A stretch of 64,000 nucleotides of DNA from Hormiphora californensis (GCA_020137815.1 CM035362.1:6237960-6301959), one strand, 5' to 3'; counted from the first letter of the stretch, positions 32,848 through 44,250 are shown. Notes: a model not told the origin generated them from the letters alone. Numbers and translations: made by a program.

Positions 32848-35275
32848 GGTACACATGACTGTAGCCTATAACTGTAGATATATTGTCTTTGTTATGGTGG
32901 TAGTGGCGGTAGTAAAACAAACAACTTGTTGATCTTACTATAGTTACTAAAATTAGTATAGTTACTAACAATTAGTGAAACCACTACTAACTATCAGACA
33001 AATGAGCTGGTAACACTCTTTACTATGATGATAGCTGTTGCTAGTCTTTCTACAGAAGAATGGACCAGGGCGTTGAATGAATAATGATTCTCACCCCTCT
33101 CTCTTTCTCAGACAAATTATCTCCCGAATGACCACGTTGTAGCAGCTCCACAGAATAGGACTATAAATATTATAGCCCCCCCCCCCCCCCCGGCCCCCTG
33201 GTGATAATAAATGCACATTTCTGCAGTAGGTCTCTAGCATCATGGAGGGGAATATAAATTCATATTTTTAGTGTTCTAAACCTGCACAGCGTCGGACTAG
33301 TAAAGTCTTAGTAGAGTACAACGTTGCGCATGTGAATCTCACCGGTGAGATCGTTATATTTATTATTAAATGCGCAACGAATGCGTCATGCGCAGCCAGT
33401 TTGTATTTGTTTCGCTTTCACCTTGAACCTTTGTGAATGTGTCTGATCTCTGATCTCTGTTTGCTGTCTCTCCCACCCTGTGACAAGTTTCATTATGCCA
33501 TTGATATAAAGCATTGTGCTAACAAAGTGAGTGATTTAAATATCTTCCTCCTCCTCTCTCTTCAGCTCGTTCGCGATCGCGGCGCGAGCCGGGAGGTAGC
33601 CGCGGCAGATCCGGGTGCCCACCTACCGGAAAGAGACCTCACGGCTCCGCTACCTGACTGCGAGCTCGCCGCGCTACTGACATTATCTGATCTCATCTCT
33701 ATGAGGCTATCATCTTCTCTATCGCATTCGTAGTTCTTCTCTCTCCTCTCTCTCTCCTATCTCTTTCTCTCTTCTCTCTTCTCTCTCTAACTCATCTCGT
33801 TCTTCTCTCATCTCTGTATCTCTATTCTCCTTCTCAATTCTCCTCACTCTCATCTATTTTCTCTGTAGACTCAGGAAAAAAAACTTTTTTGGGATAACCG
33901 CAAGGCAATAAAGTTTATAAGTCAACTTGGATGGTTCCGGTAGATTTATTTTTTATAATGAGAATGGTGTGCAGCCTTTTACCTTTACCTTACTTTTAAT
34001 ATTTGTTCTCTTTTCCTCTCTCCCCCCCAATTTCTTTACCCTTTATATAACATGTGCTAAAAAATTTTCTTTCCCCCCTCCCCCCCTCTCTTTTTCCCCT
34101 TCCTCCTTCCCTTCTTCCCTCCCCTCCTCATTTTAGTCCCCCCTTTCATTTTTCTTTCCTTTCTCTTCTCCCTTTTTTATTTTTTTTTCAAACCTCCAAC
34201 TCTCTTCTTTTCCCCTTTTTCTTTTTCTCCCTTTTTTTTTCTTATTCTTTTTCTCTCCCTTTCTTTCTTTCTTTTTTTTAATTTTCTCTAATTAATTTCT
34301 TTCCTCCATTATATTTTTATTTTTAAAGCAACAAATAGGGAAGGCAACCTTTTCGGGACGGGGAAAAACCCCGAAAAAGAAAAAGAACCGGGAGAAAAGG
34401 GCGAGTAAAAGGGGACCGATTTTGGAGAGGGAAAGGGGAAATAGAGGACCAAAATTGCCCCGCAGGTTACTCTTCATTCTTCTTTCTTTTCTCTCACTCT
34501 CTAAATCTCTCTCTCTCTTCCTTCCCCCTTCTTCTTCTCTCTTTCCTCTATGTATGTCTCTAAACTCCCAAATCTTTTGGTAATCTTTTTGTTCCGAATC
34601 CAAATTTCCGCATTTTAATATTTTGGTTGGGGTCACCCCGGGAAATTTTGGTAAAATTTGTTTAATAGTTTCAAATTGCATTCTGGATAATTCCCTTTTA
34701 TCCCCTCATTTTTTTCTTATACCAAAATCTCTCCATAATTGGGCCCTTTCCCACCCACTTTCCCTTCTTTCTTTCCGTTCTTTTGTACATAATGTATACT
34801 AAAAATCAAAACAAATTGCCCAAACATTGGGAATTATTTGGTTTGGTGTCAGTTGAGTATTTGGGGATCTAATTTGGGGACAGATTGGAATGAATCCATC
34901 AGATAACCTATGAAAATCTTATTAATTGGGTTTTAATGTTGGTTGGGGTTTGGTATCAATTAAAGGTACCCCTAACTTGCACACTAAAACGTGACCTACT
35001 ACCACGATGCCTTTGGGGTAATTTCGTTGCCAATCATGTTACCAATTTAGTTATAACTATACCAATAAATGTTTTCCAAGAAATCCGGGTATTATAGCGA
35101 TCCGAGAGAGGATCAGACAGCGTATTATAGAAAATATTATATTGACTGTACTTATTAAGTGCCACACTGTACTACTTAGAATGCTAGGCAAATTTAATTC
35201 TTGGAACCCTGCTGCGTTACTAGCCGGATTTAATTCTTGGAAAGGTAGACCTGCTGCGTTACTAAAGGATAGATC
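32848..35275. other. No clear gene; X-family fragment and low-quality stretch
   Basis: At 33311-33425 lies another X-family piece: ACGTTGCGCATGTGAATCTC, then the palindrome CTCACCGGTGAG, then GATCGTTAT and TGCGCAACGAATGCG. At 33563-33690 is a GC-rich block (GATCGCGGCGCGAGCCGGG) after a plausible CTCTTCAG acceptor. Its composition is unlike its surroundings and its nature is unknown. From 33870 to 34720 homopolymer-rich sequence looks poorly resolved. No reliable gene. Confidence 0.5.
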
Positions 35276-35367
35276 AGGAACCGACCGAATCAGGAAATAC
35301 TGGTCGCTGATTGGCTGATAACCAGTCACGTGACCTAATAACGAAAGGTCTGATTTGGTTGTTGCAC
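35276..35367 (+). mobile_element. CCAAT/E-box MITE, copy 6 (right end truncated)
   Basis: Intact left end AGGAACCGACCGAATCAGG; the right end stops after CTGATTTGGTTGTTGCAC. Direct repeats AGGATAGATC flank it at 35266-35275 and 35368-35377. Confidence 0.93.
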
Positions 35368-38308
35368 AGGATAGATCGTATTAACAAAAGTTTTCCGTTT
35401 TCGAGTGACTCGCTAAAATTCAACTTGTAAAATGTTACATTTGTTTGGGAATTAGACTCAGTGGAGTCTACTAGTACTATATAACAGAGCTGGGAGAGAT
35501 CAGCTGTGTGTCTTCTATAAAGCTGCTGGGAGACTGGAAGAGAGCAGTGTGCTGTGAGAGAGAGAAAACATTGTGGTGATTGTAGTAGTTCGTCATTTAC
35601 TATATCGTACCTTGTTTGATAATTCTATGAGTCATGGGTGTTCCAAACAAATTTCCAAACAAATATTAGTGAATTTAACTGGGTTAGAACTAATAGTCTG
35701 CAGCTAAATAAGTACAGCTTTCAGTTTCCTCTCTTTTTCTCTTTCTCTCTATCAGTCCTTTACTTGTCTCCTCCATCTATCTGTCATCCTCGTACATATT
35801 ACGACCCTTAACTGTGTTGTTCATATTATGACTTCTTTCTTTATAATATGCAAACTTAGTAAGTTACTAAAGTCGTCTCGTCTAATATAACTACGAACTC
35901 ACATATGAAATATGAGTGAGAAAGTGTGTGAAACTGACGGCCATATAGAGCTAACTTGTACAACAGTTGTATAGTTTTTTATTTCAGAACTATGGCAGGG
36001 AGTAATAGAACGGGCCGGGGTAACTGATTGACATATCTGATGATACAACTGGTAATTGGACGGTGTGTAAGAGATAGTTAACTAGTCGTGTATTATGAAG
36101 CATTTGAGGGTCCTTTTAATTTCCCGCCCCTTTTTATAGCCGCTAGTAGTCTTTCTATTCTCTCCTTTTTATAGTCCCCGGCTTTCCGACTGATTTGTCG
36201 TGTATGTGATTGGAATGAGCTATGTTTAAATCAGCTTTCTTTCTCTCTCTCTCTCTCTATCTGCGCTTCTAATCGTCTCTCGCTCTCTCTCGCTCTCTCT
36301 CTCTAATAAATGAACAAGAACATATTATAGCTAAACGATAGAGTTTACAACTCATCTTCCAAGCATGCAACAGTGACAAGGGTCCGATAGAGAGCTGAAC
36401 AGGCCAGTTAAACAGAGTTTAGAGAGAGCAGATCGAGCTAGAGCGCGCAAGAGCGAGAGAGAGTCGCAAGAGAAGAACGAGATGCGAGCACGGAGATCGC
36501 GCGAAGATTTTCCCCCCTTTTTAAAAACAGAAAATGTCTTATCAATTACACAGCATCCACACTAATAGTGATGACACAATACATCTGGAACATTCTTTTA
36601 GGGCTGCTACTGCATTCTTCCTAAGTGTTTTTTCTTGTGGAGTAACGTTACGAATGGTTAGAATGTGTTATACCCCTTTCTTCAGTGAAAGCCACAGGTA
36701 AAAGGAACGCGAATTGGAATATTACTCATTATACATGTTCCACTCTGAGCGAGGCAAGAGTTTTCTTTCCATCCAACTTATTCAGTAAGGGTGTATCACG
36801 GGGTAGTACTTGCAATGCAGTAATGTTCCTCCCATATAGGTTGGAAGTATTCCAAAATATCCTTTGCCAAGATACTCTAGCTTCCTCATTCTATCCTGTA
36901 GTATATTATGTTCTATCCTGGGTCCATCTCGTGGATTCTACCCTGGGTCCAATCCGTTTTTGCGGGTTATTTTTGGGGGGGATTTGCACATTAAAGAGCT
37001 GTGGCAGCTTTATTCCGGTTCAAGATCATGGTCTTTTATTTGTTTACTGGGTCTTCTGCTTTTATCATCTTCCTCTCCTCTTATCTCTCCGCTATCTTCT
37101 CTCTACCATCTCTCCTACCCGGGGCCTCACCCCACCCTTCTTTTTTCCTAAATCTCTCTTATCTCTTCTCTCTTCTCCCCTCTATCTCTATCCTTTCTCT
37201 CTCTCATTCATCCTACTCCATCTCTCCCCTATATTCAAAGCCGGAGAGGGGTATTAAATTAGATTTCCCGGTCGCCCTTAATATGCTAAGATTGCTTATT
37301 TCGCCCTCTCTGTATTTTCCAGTATACTTTTCAGTCCCCCTAAAAAGTCTTCTATATTTTAGGCTCTCAATCTTGGGCTGTATGATTTCTCCAAGTTATT
37401 TCTACTCTCATTCATCCACTACATTTGTTCGGCCCACCACCACTGCAGCAGCAGCTATATTCTATTTTGTAACAGGAGTGTGAGAGAAGGGGGTTGATAA
37501 AGGAGCAATATAGTTAAGTAGCACAGTTCTATCTACAATCTTGTTATCTGATAATTATTGCAGTACTATAGCTCTCCATTGTTGTTATAGAATTAGCACT
37601 GCTGCACTGCCGTGACGCACCTATTTTGATTGTCTCGAAAGAGCTATGAATCGAAAACACAGCGGAACCAAACCCATCCCTACCATTTTTATTTATCGAG
37701 ATTTCTCTCTCTCTTATGTGTGACGGCATTTGACGTAACAGCCAGTACTAATTCTGCACACCTGTTATTATCTATCACTTCTGAAATCTGAATTTTGCAG
37801 TTTTTTAAAGCTACAAAAGTTTGATCTGCTCTGCGCAGGTTCGAAAAGTTGATTGACGTTTTTGTCGGACATGGTAAAATCTCTGTTGATCACCCCAGTG
37901 AAGTAGTACGTGGTCGTACCATGCGTTGTATGCTTTGGACATTGAGTAGGGGGAGACGAGAGAGAGGGAAGAGGGAGAGGAGCAGGAGAAGAGAGAGAAG
38001 AGAGAGAGGAGAGAGGGAGAGAGAGAATGAGGAGAGAGGGGAAGAGAGGGAAAGGAGGTAAGAGCAGGGGACGAGAATGAGAGGAGAGGGGGAGGGAGGG
38101 AGGACGAGAGAGGAGAGGGGAGAGAGTGAAATGGGAGAGGGAGCGAGGTGGAGCGGGGGGTGGGAGGAGAGAGAGAGAGAAGAGAGCGAGGGAAGGAGGG
38201 AAGCGAGAAGGAAAGGGGCACAGGACGGTGGGAGCCCACCGAGGCGCGAGAGCGCTCGAGCGAGAGATAGCGCGGCGGGAGAAGAGGCGATAGCGGCAGA
38301 GCCCTCGC

Positions 38309-38406
<98 letters not shown>

Positions 38407-38595
38407 AGCTGCAACTACCGCAATGTCACACACAAGCACACATTTGACTGTCATGGCTAATCGGCTCATGAGGTGATCGTCGTGTTGAGACCAGAGTGTG
38501 ATCAATTCTGGGAATTGTTTTGAATGGTTTTAATATTACAAATATGCGCTTTTCTCAAGATCTCCCCTAGCATATAATATTGCCCTCTTTTACTC
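35368..38595. other. No gene seen; CT/GA-rich
   Basis: CT microsatellites near 36240-36304. GA-rich on 37940-38260 and a (CT)n run at 38312-38402. The longer open frames (36685-37483) are hydrophobic low-complexity translations without splice or homology support. Confidence 0.5.
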
Positions 38596-38607
38596 TCTCT
38601 CTCTCCC

Positions 38608-38716
38608 TTAGTTAAAGTAACAAACTCTCTTGTTCTCTCACGATCCCCCGCCCACATCTGGTGACACCCCTTTTAACAAAACCTGGTAGAACTAGAGAGT
38701 TTGTTACTGTAACTAA
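38608..38716. mobile_element. Small inverted-repeat element with CT/GA-flanked ends
   Basis: TTAGTTAAAGTAACAAACTC and its complement are 23-bp ends around 63 bp. Outside them lie CTCTCTCTCC and GAGAGAGAG. Single ends of the same type occur at 29068, 29108, 30381, 32213 and, inverted, at about 38940, each next to a CT or GA run. Confidence 0.7.
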
Positions 38717-38833
38717 GAGAGAGAGAAAGAGAGGGAGGAGGTTAGACTAAACAAACACAGTTTACGCCCATAACAATTCCAACAGTTGTTACATATAATA
38801 ATCGTGTGTCTAATCAGTTATTCTCACTCTCAG

Positions 38834-38913
38834 GTCTACACTTCTCCGCTGCAAAGTTATTGGAGGGTATAGTAACGACTAGTAAAGCAGATTATAAACA
38901 GACTCTAGATATT
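38834..38913 (+). CDS. Possible exon, unrecognised
   Basis: Acceptor TTCTCACTCTCAG, 80 bases and donor GTGAGAGAG. The frame gives LHFSAAKLLEGIVTTSKA and a further DYKQTLDI, which look helical. No family is recognised and no partner exon was joined. The donor merges with a GA-rich element end at 38930-38966. Confidence 0.3.
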
Positions 38914-39189
38914 GTGAGAGAGGGAGAGAGAACAAGAGAGTTTGTTACTTTAACTAAGAGAGAGAGATATTTTTCTCTTACATCAAACTGACTGAAATGT
39001 ATTTTATTTTATCTCGCCTGTAGTATATTATGTGACCAGTTAAGAGTATTTTTCCCCTGATATTTGATATATATTATTGTACATTGTGTTTTGTATACTA
39101 AAGTTTTTAGCATATGTAACATTATATTTAACTTGTTTTAGTAGTGTGTTAATTAGTTACCTTACCATGTTACCCTTATAGCAAGTACA

Positions 39190-42100
39190 ATGGTAGCGAA
39201 TTTAACGCGATTCAACCTTTTCGGAAACACTAAGGACAACACTAAGGATCTTCCAGGTAATTTGACCTCATTACCTCATGTTACCATGGTAACTTGACCT
39301 CATGTTACCATGGTAACACCTCATGTTACCATGGTAACACCTCATGTTACCATGGTAACATTACCTCATGTTACCATGGTAACACCTTATGTTACCATGG
39401 TAACACCCCCCCCCCCCTCCCCGTGCGATACCTCATTTCATGTTACTATTATCAGACTAGTATTAGATCATCAGTTTCGAAACTGATCACTTTTGTTGAA
39501 CAGATTACGATCTAATAAAACTATGAAAATACTGGTCCCTGATTGGCTGATAACCAGTCACGTGACCTAAATAACGAGCTCTGATTGGTTGTTGAACATA
39601 TTACGATCTAATAAAACTATGATACCCCCCCTTTAGATCATCAAATAGTAATTAGTAGTAACTATAGTATAAGTAGCATACTGCATTGACCCCATTACTA
39701 ACCCCCCCCCCCCATAAAAAAGTCGCTTGGCAAATTCCCTCGTCGCTCGGCAATTGGTTCGGCAACAACAGGTGGTTTGCCGAGCCAGTCGCTCGGCTAA
39801 TCAAGGAAGTCGCCGTGTTTTCACCGCGTTCTTACAGAAAAAGTACATTTTTTCAGCACTTTTTTTCAAAATCTCCTGCTGAAAAATACAAAGTGCTGAA
39901 AAAATGTGCTTTTTCTGTAAGAACGCGGTGAAATCACGGAGACTTCCTTGATTAGCCGAGCGACTGGCTCGGCAAACCACCTGTTGTTGCCGAACCAATT
40001 GCCGAGCGACGAGGGAATTTGCCAAGCGACTTTTTTATGGGGGCCTCCCCTTCCTTCCCCTCCCATGACCTCATTACTAACCCTCCCCATTACTAACCCT
40101 CCCCCTCCTCCCCCATCCCATTACTAACCCTCCCCCTCTACCCATGACCCCATTCCTCCCCCACCCCATTACTAACCCTCCCCCTCTACCCAGGCAAGAC
40201 AGGATGGAAGACGACCAACACTAATGATCAGAGTCGAGGTGGTACAACTGGGGGAGCCTCAAGACACCAGGACGGCTGGGTACATGTGAACACTGGGAAG
40301 AGAACCAACACAAACAGAACTACATCCTCTTCTCTATCCTCCCCACAAACATCTTCCCTACCACCAAAATTAGAATAACCGGATACACTTATCGGGATAA
40401 TTTATCTACAGTTTTTAAATACCTTAAGTAGTAAATTTTTTTAAAAATTTCAAACTTGTCCCCCTTTAAAAAATTTTTGGAACAAGTTTCCCCATTCCCC
40501 CCCTTTTTCCCCCCCTTCCCCCTTTTCCCCCCAACCCCCTTTCCCCCCCCCCCCCCCCTTAACCCCCTTCCCCCCCCCCTCCCCATTACACCCCCCTCCC
40601 CCCACCCTTTCCCCCCCCCCCCTTTCCCCGCCCCTTTTAACCCTTTTCCCCCCCCCCTTTCTAACCTCCCCCCCCCCCCCCCCCCCAAAACCCCCTTACC
40701 CCCCTCCCTTCCCCTCCCCCATTTCCCCCCCCCCCCCTTTCCCCCCCTTCTACCCCCCCCCTTGAACAACCTTGAGAGGAGTTTCCCCCCCCCCCCCGAC
40801 CCCCAAAGCTTCCCCCCCCCCCCCCCAACCCCAAAAAAACCTCCCCCCCCTCCCAACCCCTTCTAAACCCCTTTTCCCTCCCTTTTTTTTCCTGATTATA
40901 CCCCTTTTCCCCCCCCCTTAGACCCCATTTCCCTTTTTTTCTCCCCCCAGGCAAACAATAAAAGACCAACCTAAACAAACTTCTACTCAACCCCCCAAAC
41001 TTCCCACTAACCCCCCCCCCCCTTTCCTTTTTTTTCCCCAAAAACCAAATATTTCAAAAGGGAAAAAAATTTTTTTTGGGGGGGGGTTTTTTTTCCCTTT
41101 CCCCCCACCCTCCTCTAAACCCCCCCCCCCCTTTTTACCCTCCCAACCCCATTTTATAAACCCCCCTTGAGCGAACGGGCAACAGGAGGTGGCATGTAAC
41201 CTGGGAAGAGACAATACCAATCATCCTTCTTCTTATTCCTCATCACAATCATCTTCATCCACCAGGTAGATAAACATTCTCTTTTTAGGACGGGGGGATC
41301 TGAATTATCTCCTCCCCTCAGTCCCTCCTCTAACCCCCATCTCCTCCCCTCAGTCCCTCCTCTAACCCCCATCTCCTCCCCTCAGCCCCTAACCCCCATC
41401 TCCTCCCCTCAGCCCGCCCTCTAACCCCCCTCTCCTCTCCCCTCAGTCCCCTCTCCCTTCTACTCCCTAACCCCCATCTCTCCCCCCCCTCAGTCCCTCC
41501 ATCAAGATCCCCTCAAACAACGAGTTCTACTCTCTAACCCCCATCTCCTCTCCCCTCAGTCCGTCCATCAAGATTCCCTCAAACAACGAGTTTTATTCGA
41601 TACACAAACAGAAGTATAGGCATGATAACAAGGAAAACAAGAAATGGCCCAACTCTTGCAGTGATCAGTTCAGCTACTTTGGTGGATCCAGAACCAGGGG
41701 AATTAGCGAATCAGAGTACGTCATCTCCCTTTTGATCGGTGACGTCATTACTGTGACGTCATATCTTTTGATCGGTGACGTCATTACTGTGACGTCATAT
41801 CTTTTGATATGTGACGGGGGGGACGACATGTTAATTGTTAATAAATCACCTCTTTTTTTCGATTTTGTTAATTAACGTTAATTAACAAAATTAACAAAAT
41901 TAACAAATGCTAAAAGACTGTTCTTATTGGCTGATAATACGACTTTAACTGGTTTAATTTTATAGTTTAATGACTTACCTAACAGATATATAGTACATAA
42001 CGTTCTGCACGCAGTGCAAGCGCGCCATATACGCTCTGCACTGCAGAGCGTATATGGAGGTGAAATGCACGACAGCGGAGCTGGAGTGCATTTCACACCT

Positions 42101-43724
42101 ATATTGCACGAGTGTAACGAGTGCGATATAGGAGCGCTTGCACATGCCGTGCAGGACGTTATTGAGTATATATTCCGCGAGAAAACACATGACAAGCAAA
42201 ACAATCATAATTTTGGGTGATTACACACACAGAGATGTGACAAAACAAGGTACAAACTAAGCAAAACTACACAAAAATACACTCCTACACCTCTTACACA
42301 CAAGGAACACAAGGTCTGATAGTTTGAAACAGTGAAAAGAAGAGAGAGAGATATAGAGAGAGATGCGAGAGAGGGAGATTGGAATTCTTGGAAATAGCAA
42401 ACAACAAAACGTGATAAGGGGATAATTAGTGAGAGAAAGAGGGAGAGTGAGTGTAATTTGACAGACTTTGTGTCGTGTAGTACCTTGTCAGTCATATTCT
42501 GTGTGTTTGTGTGTGATTAGGGTGTAAAAACACTTTTCTCACTTATATCCCGCTACCTCTATATCTGCACGCTCCCGCGGAAGCACAGTGCATATTTCAG
42601 CGTGCAAATGGTCGCGCACAGCGGGAGTGATATGTGCACTCGCGGTATATATATACCCAAACAAGGCCTTTTCCGATAACCAAAGTCCGACATACAGGTT
42701 TTTTGGCTCAAAACGGATAAAAATAAAAAAGTTACAAGTATTTCTATTTAGCGTATAAAATCTCACTTTAACGCAATTTTTTCATTGGTAATCGATTCTT
42801 TGGACTTAATAAAATGATATACAACGTTTTTGTTGAAAAAAGAAATGAAATTTTTCCAAAATTAATTTTTTGGTCAAAGATTGAAAATTTGCTTCGCTAC
42901 AAATCCTTGTGGTTTTTTAGAAAAATATATTTTTGGGATATTTTTTGTTTTAAGGTAAATTCATGAGTCTTATTTAGTTTTTAGGGTTGGAAAATATGGA
43001 TTTGGGTCATTTGACTTCAATTGCGGTTTAGTTTGGCTAGTTTTTATTAAAATTTACACAATGGAACAAATCGCTGTAAAAAAGCCGTAGTAGAGGTAGT
43101 GGTGGTATTTAAATCGTGCAGAAGGAACAACCTTGCTCGCAGAATAAGTGTTAAATACCAAAAATACGTGCAAAAGGGGATTTAGATGGCATAAATGGCA
43201 TTTGTTAACGTTTGTTAACTTTTTGTTAATTTTGTTAATAAATCACCTGTTTTCTCGATGTTAATATTAACAAAGTTAACAAAATTAACATGTCGCACCC
43301 CCCATGTGACGTCATTACTGTGTGACGTCATCCCTTTTTAATATGTGAATAGACCATATCTTTTAGGGGGGGGGGGCTCTTTTATCCCCCTTCTATTAAA
43401 ACACGGTTATGACCCCCAATGGGGCGTCCCCCACTCCTCGCTCTCCAGTCTCCACTAAATCTAACCCCTCTCTCCCCCTGTTCAGTACCCCCCCCCCCCC
43501 CAACTAACCCCCACTCTCCCTCTATAAACCCATGACTAACCCCCACTCTCCCTCCCTTCAGTACACGAGGCCGATCGAAAACCACATCAGGAAACTACTA
43601 CGCCAGTTCCACCTCATCAACATCAAGTTCATACAGCAGTTCAAGGAACAGGAGCCCGGGGGAGAGACTGAGGGAGACTCAGGGTGACGTGCTTATGGAT
43701 TGGGTTAGCAAGATGGACTTGTGA
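39190..43724 (+). CDS. Unrecognised Ser/Thr/Asn-rich protein, multi-exon
   Basis: Exon 1 39190-39256: ATG, MVANLTRFNLFGNTKD, donor CCAG|GTAATT, phase 1. Exon 2 40194-40378 follows in phase (GKTGWKTTNTNDQSRGG; HQDGWVHVNTGKRTN) and reaches TAA. A degraded second copy of exon 2 ends at 41265 in phase 2 with donor GTAGAT. It joins exon 41560-41712 (SPSIKIPSNNEFYSIHKQKY; WPNSCSDQFSYFGGSRTRG), which in turn joins 43562-43724 (Ser-rich, ending DVLMDWVSKMDL, stop 43722-43724). So either two isoforms exist, or exon 2 was duplicated and the consensus between is damaged. The product is mostly polar and probably disordered. No domain is recognised. Confidence 0.6.
39272..39405. repeat. 20-bp CCTCATGTTACCATGGTAAC minisatellite
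   Basis: Six copies of CTCATGTTACCATGGTAACA with small spacers, starting just after the exon-1 donor. They carry the palindrome GTTACCATGGTAAC. Confidence 0.95.
39527..39589 (+). mobile_element. CCAAT/E-box MITE, copy 7 (both ends missing)
   Basis: AAATACTGGTCCCTGATTGG, GTCACGTGAC and CTGATTGG without terminal repeats. A direct repeat of about 34 bp flanks it: TTGTTGAACAGATTACGATC and TAATAAAACTATGA before, the same with one change after (to about 39622). Confidence 0.92.
39709..40043. mobile_element. 335-bp fold-back element
   Basis: CCCCCATAAAAAAGTCGCTT and its inverse at the other end bound arms of about 145 bp, including GTTCGGCAACAACAGGTGG and TTACAGAAAAAG. The short centre is near AAATCTCCTGCTG. 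It is in intron 1 of the unknown gene. No coding frame. Confidence 0.92.
40044..40193. repeat. Pyrimidine-rich repeats up to the exon-2 acceptor
   Basis: Repeats of CCATTACTAACCCTCCCCCTC. CTCTACCCA occurs twice, once as CTCTACCCATGACCCC and once as the acceptor CTCTACCCAG|GCAAG. The array thus includes a near copy of the acceptor region. Confidence 0.8.
40440..41169. other. C-rich blurred consensus
   Basis: Dominated by C runs of 5-20 with short T/A/G steps, and a long G run near 41081. The segment near 40948 (CCCCAGGCAAACAATAAAAG) looks like a corrupted copy of the exon-2 start CCCAGGCAAGACAGG. The region is probably a tandem copy of intron 1 and exon 2 that was badly assembled. It was not interpreted further. 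Confidence 0.6.
41170..41265 (+). pseudogene. Degraded second copy of exon 2, or a damaged true exon
   Basis: GGTGGCATGTAACCTGGGAA aligns with the exon-2 stretch GGCTGGGTACATGTGAACACTGGGAA with several single-base losses. The Ser-rich tail (SSYSSSQSSSST) ends CACCAG|GTAGAT in phase 2, which fits the next exon exactly. The real transcript may therefore use this copy, with the losses being consensus errors. Confidence 0.5.
41290..41559 (+). repeat. Tandem duplications across the acceptor of exon 41560
   Basis: CCCATCTCCTCCCCTCAGTC recurs about seven times. The last two copies also include exon sequence: CCATCAAGATCCCCTCAAAC followed by AACGAGTTCTAC at 41502-41532, and the true CCATCAAGATTCCCTCAAAC from 41565. 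Each copy offers a pyrimidine tract and AG. Confidence 0.9.
41725..41816. repeat. GTGACGTCA repeats interrupted by a transposon
   Basis: Units GTGACGTCATATCTTTTGAT and GTGACGTCATTACT occur here and resume at 43304-43330 beyond the element at 41817-43303. TGACGTCA is the CRE core; use as such is not shown. Confidence 0.85.
41817..43303. mobile_element. 1.49-kb non-autonomous element, 8-bp target duplication
   Basis: Ends GGGGGGACGACATGTTAATT and TTAACATGTCGCACCCCCC are inverted. ATGTGACG flanks it at 41809-41816 and 43304-43311, an 8-bp duplication as in hAT elements. AATAAATCACCT occurs near both ends. Inside lie fold-back segments, for example GCAAGCGCGCCATATACGCT at 42017 and inverse-type motifs to 42145. 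No transposase is seen. It sits in the last intron of the unknown gene. Confidence 0.9.
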
Positions 43725-43989
43725 AGAGAGAGAGAGAGACTCTTGAGAAGTTGAATTGTTTCAGAGAGGATTGAGGGATGGGGGCGGGTCCCCCACAACT
43801 TGACCCTCTTGTGTTATCACGTGTTATCACGTGTTATCACGTGTGTGGGCTGCATGTGTGGAGCTACACGTGTTGATCGCGTGTTTCATTGCACCTCACT
43901 CAGCCCAGCGTGCACGCGTAACACGCAATAAGAGTAAACAGAGAAAAACAGAAAGACAATAATTGATCGAGGATCCAATCCAATGTGTG
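43725..43989. other. 3' flank of the unknown gene
   Basis: GA-rich stretch, then tandem GTTATCACGT three times (43813-43842) and further CACGTG cores. No gene. Confidence 0.6.
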
Positions 43990-44250
43990 TGTAGTCATGC
44001 AGTTACCATGGTTACTAGTACCACAAGGTTGCCATGGCAATAGTTACCACTATTTGGTTACCTCATGGTTACCATGGTTACCACTATTTGGTTACCTCAT
44101 GGTTACCATGGTTACCATGGTTACCACTATTTGGTTACCTCATGGTTACCATGGTTACCACTATTTGGTTACCTCATGGTTACCATGGTTACCACTATTT
44201 GGTTACCTCATGGTTACCATGGTTACCACTATTTGGTTACCTCCTCGTGT
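43990..44250. repeat. 34-bp minisatellite with GGTTACCATGG core
   Basis: Units GGTTACCATGGTTACCACTA plus TTTGGTTACCTCAT, about five copies. The 147-codon frame across it is repeat translation. Confidence 0.95.

Noticed and set aside
33480-33530. Possible second Yippee exon (FHYAIDIKHCANK)
   Set aside because: It resembles LHAVADIYCENCK only loosely and lacks the Cys-x2-Cys pair. Probably chance.
36685-37483. Frames of 95-190 codons, hydrophobic
   Set aside because: Leu/Phe/Ser-rich translation of CT-rich DNA; no splice context and no family resemblance. Overlapping frames look equally plausible.
37768-38505. Minus-strand frame of 245 codons and overlapping ones
   Set aside because: Translation of GA/CT microsatellite and Ser/Pro/Leu low complexity.
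40389-41041. Gly- or Pro-rich frames over 40.4-41.0 kb
   Set aside because: Caused by C runs in a poorly resolved consensus.
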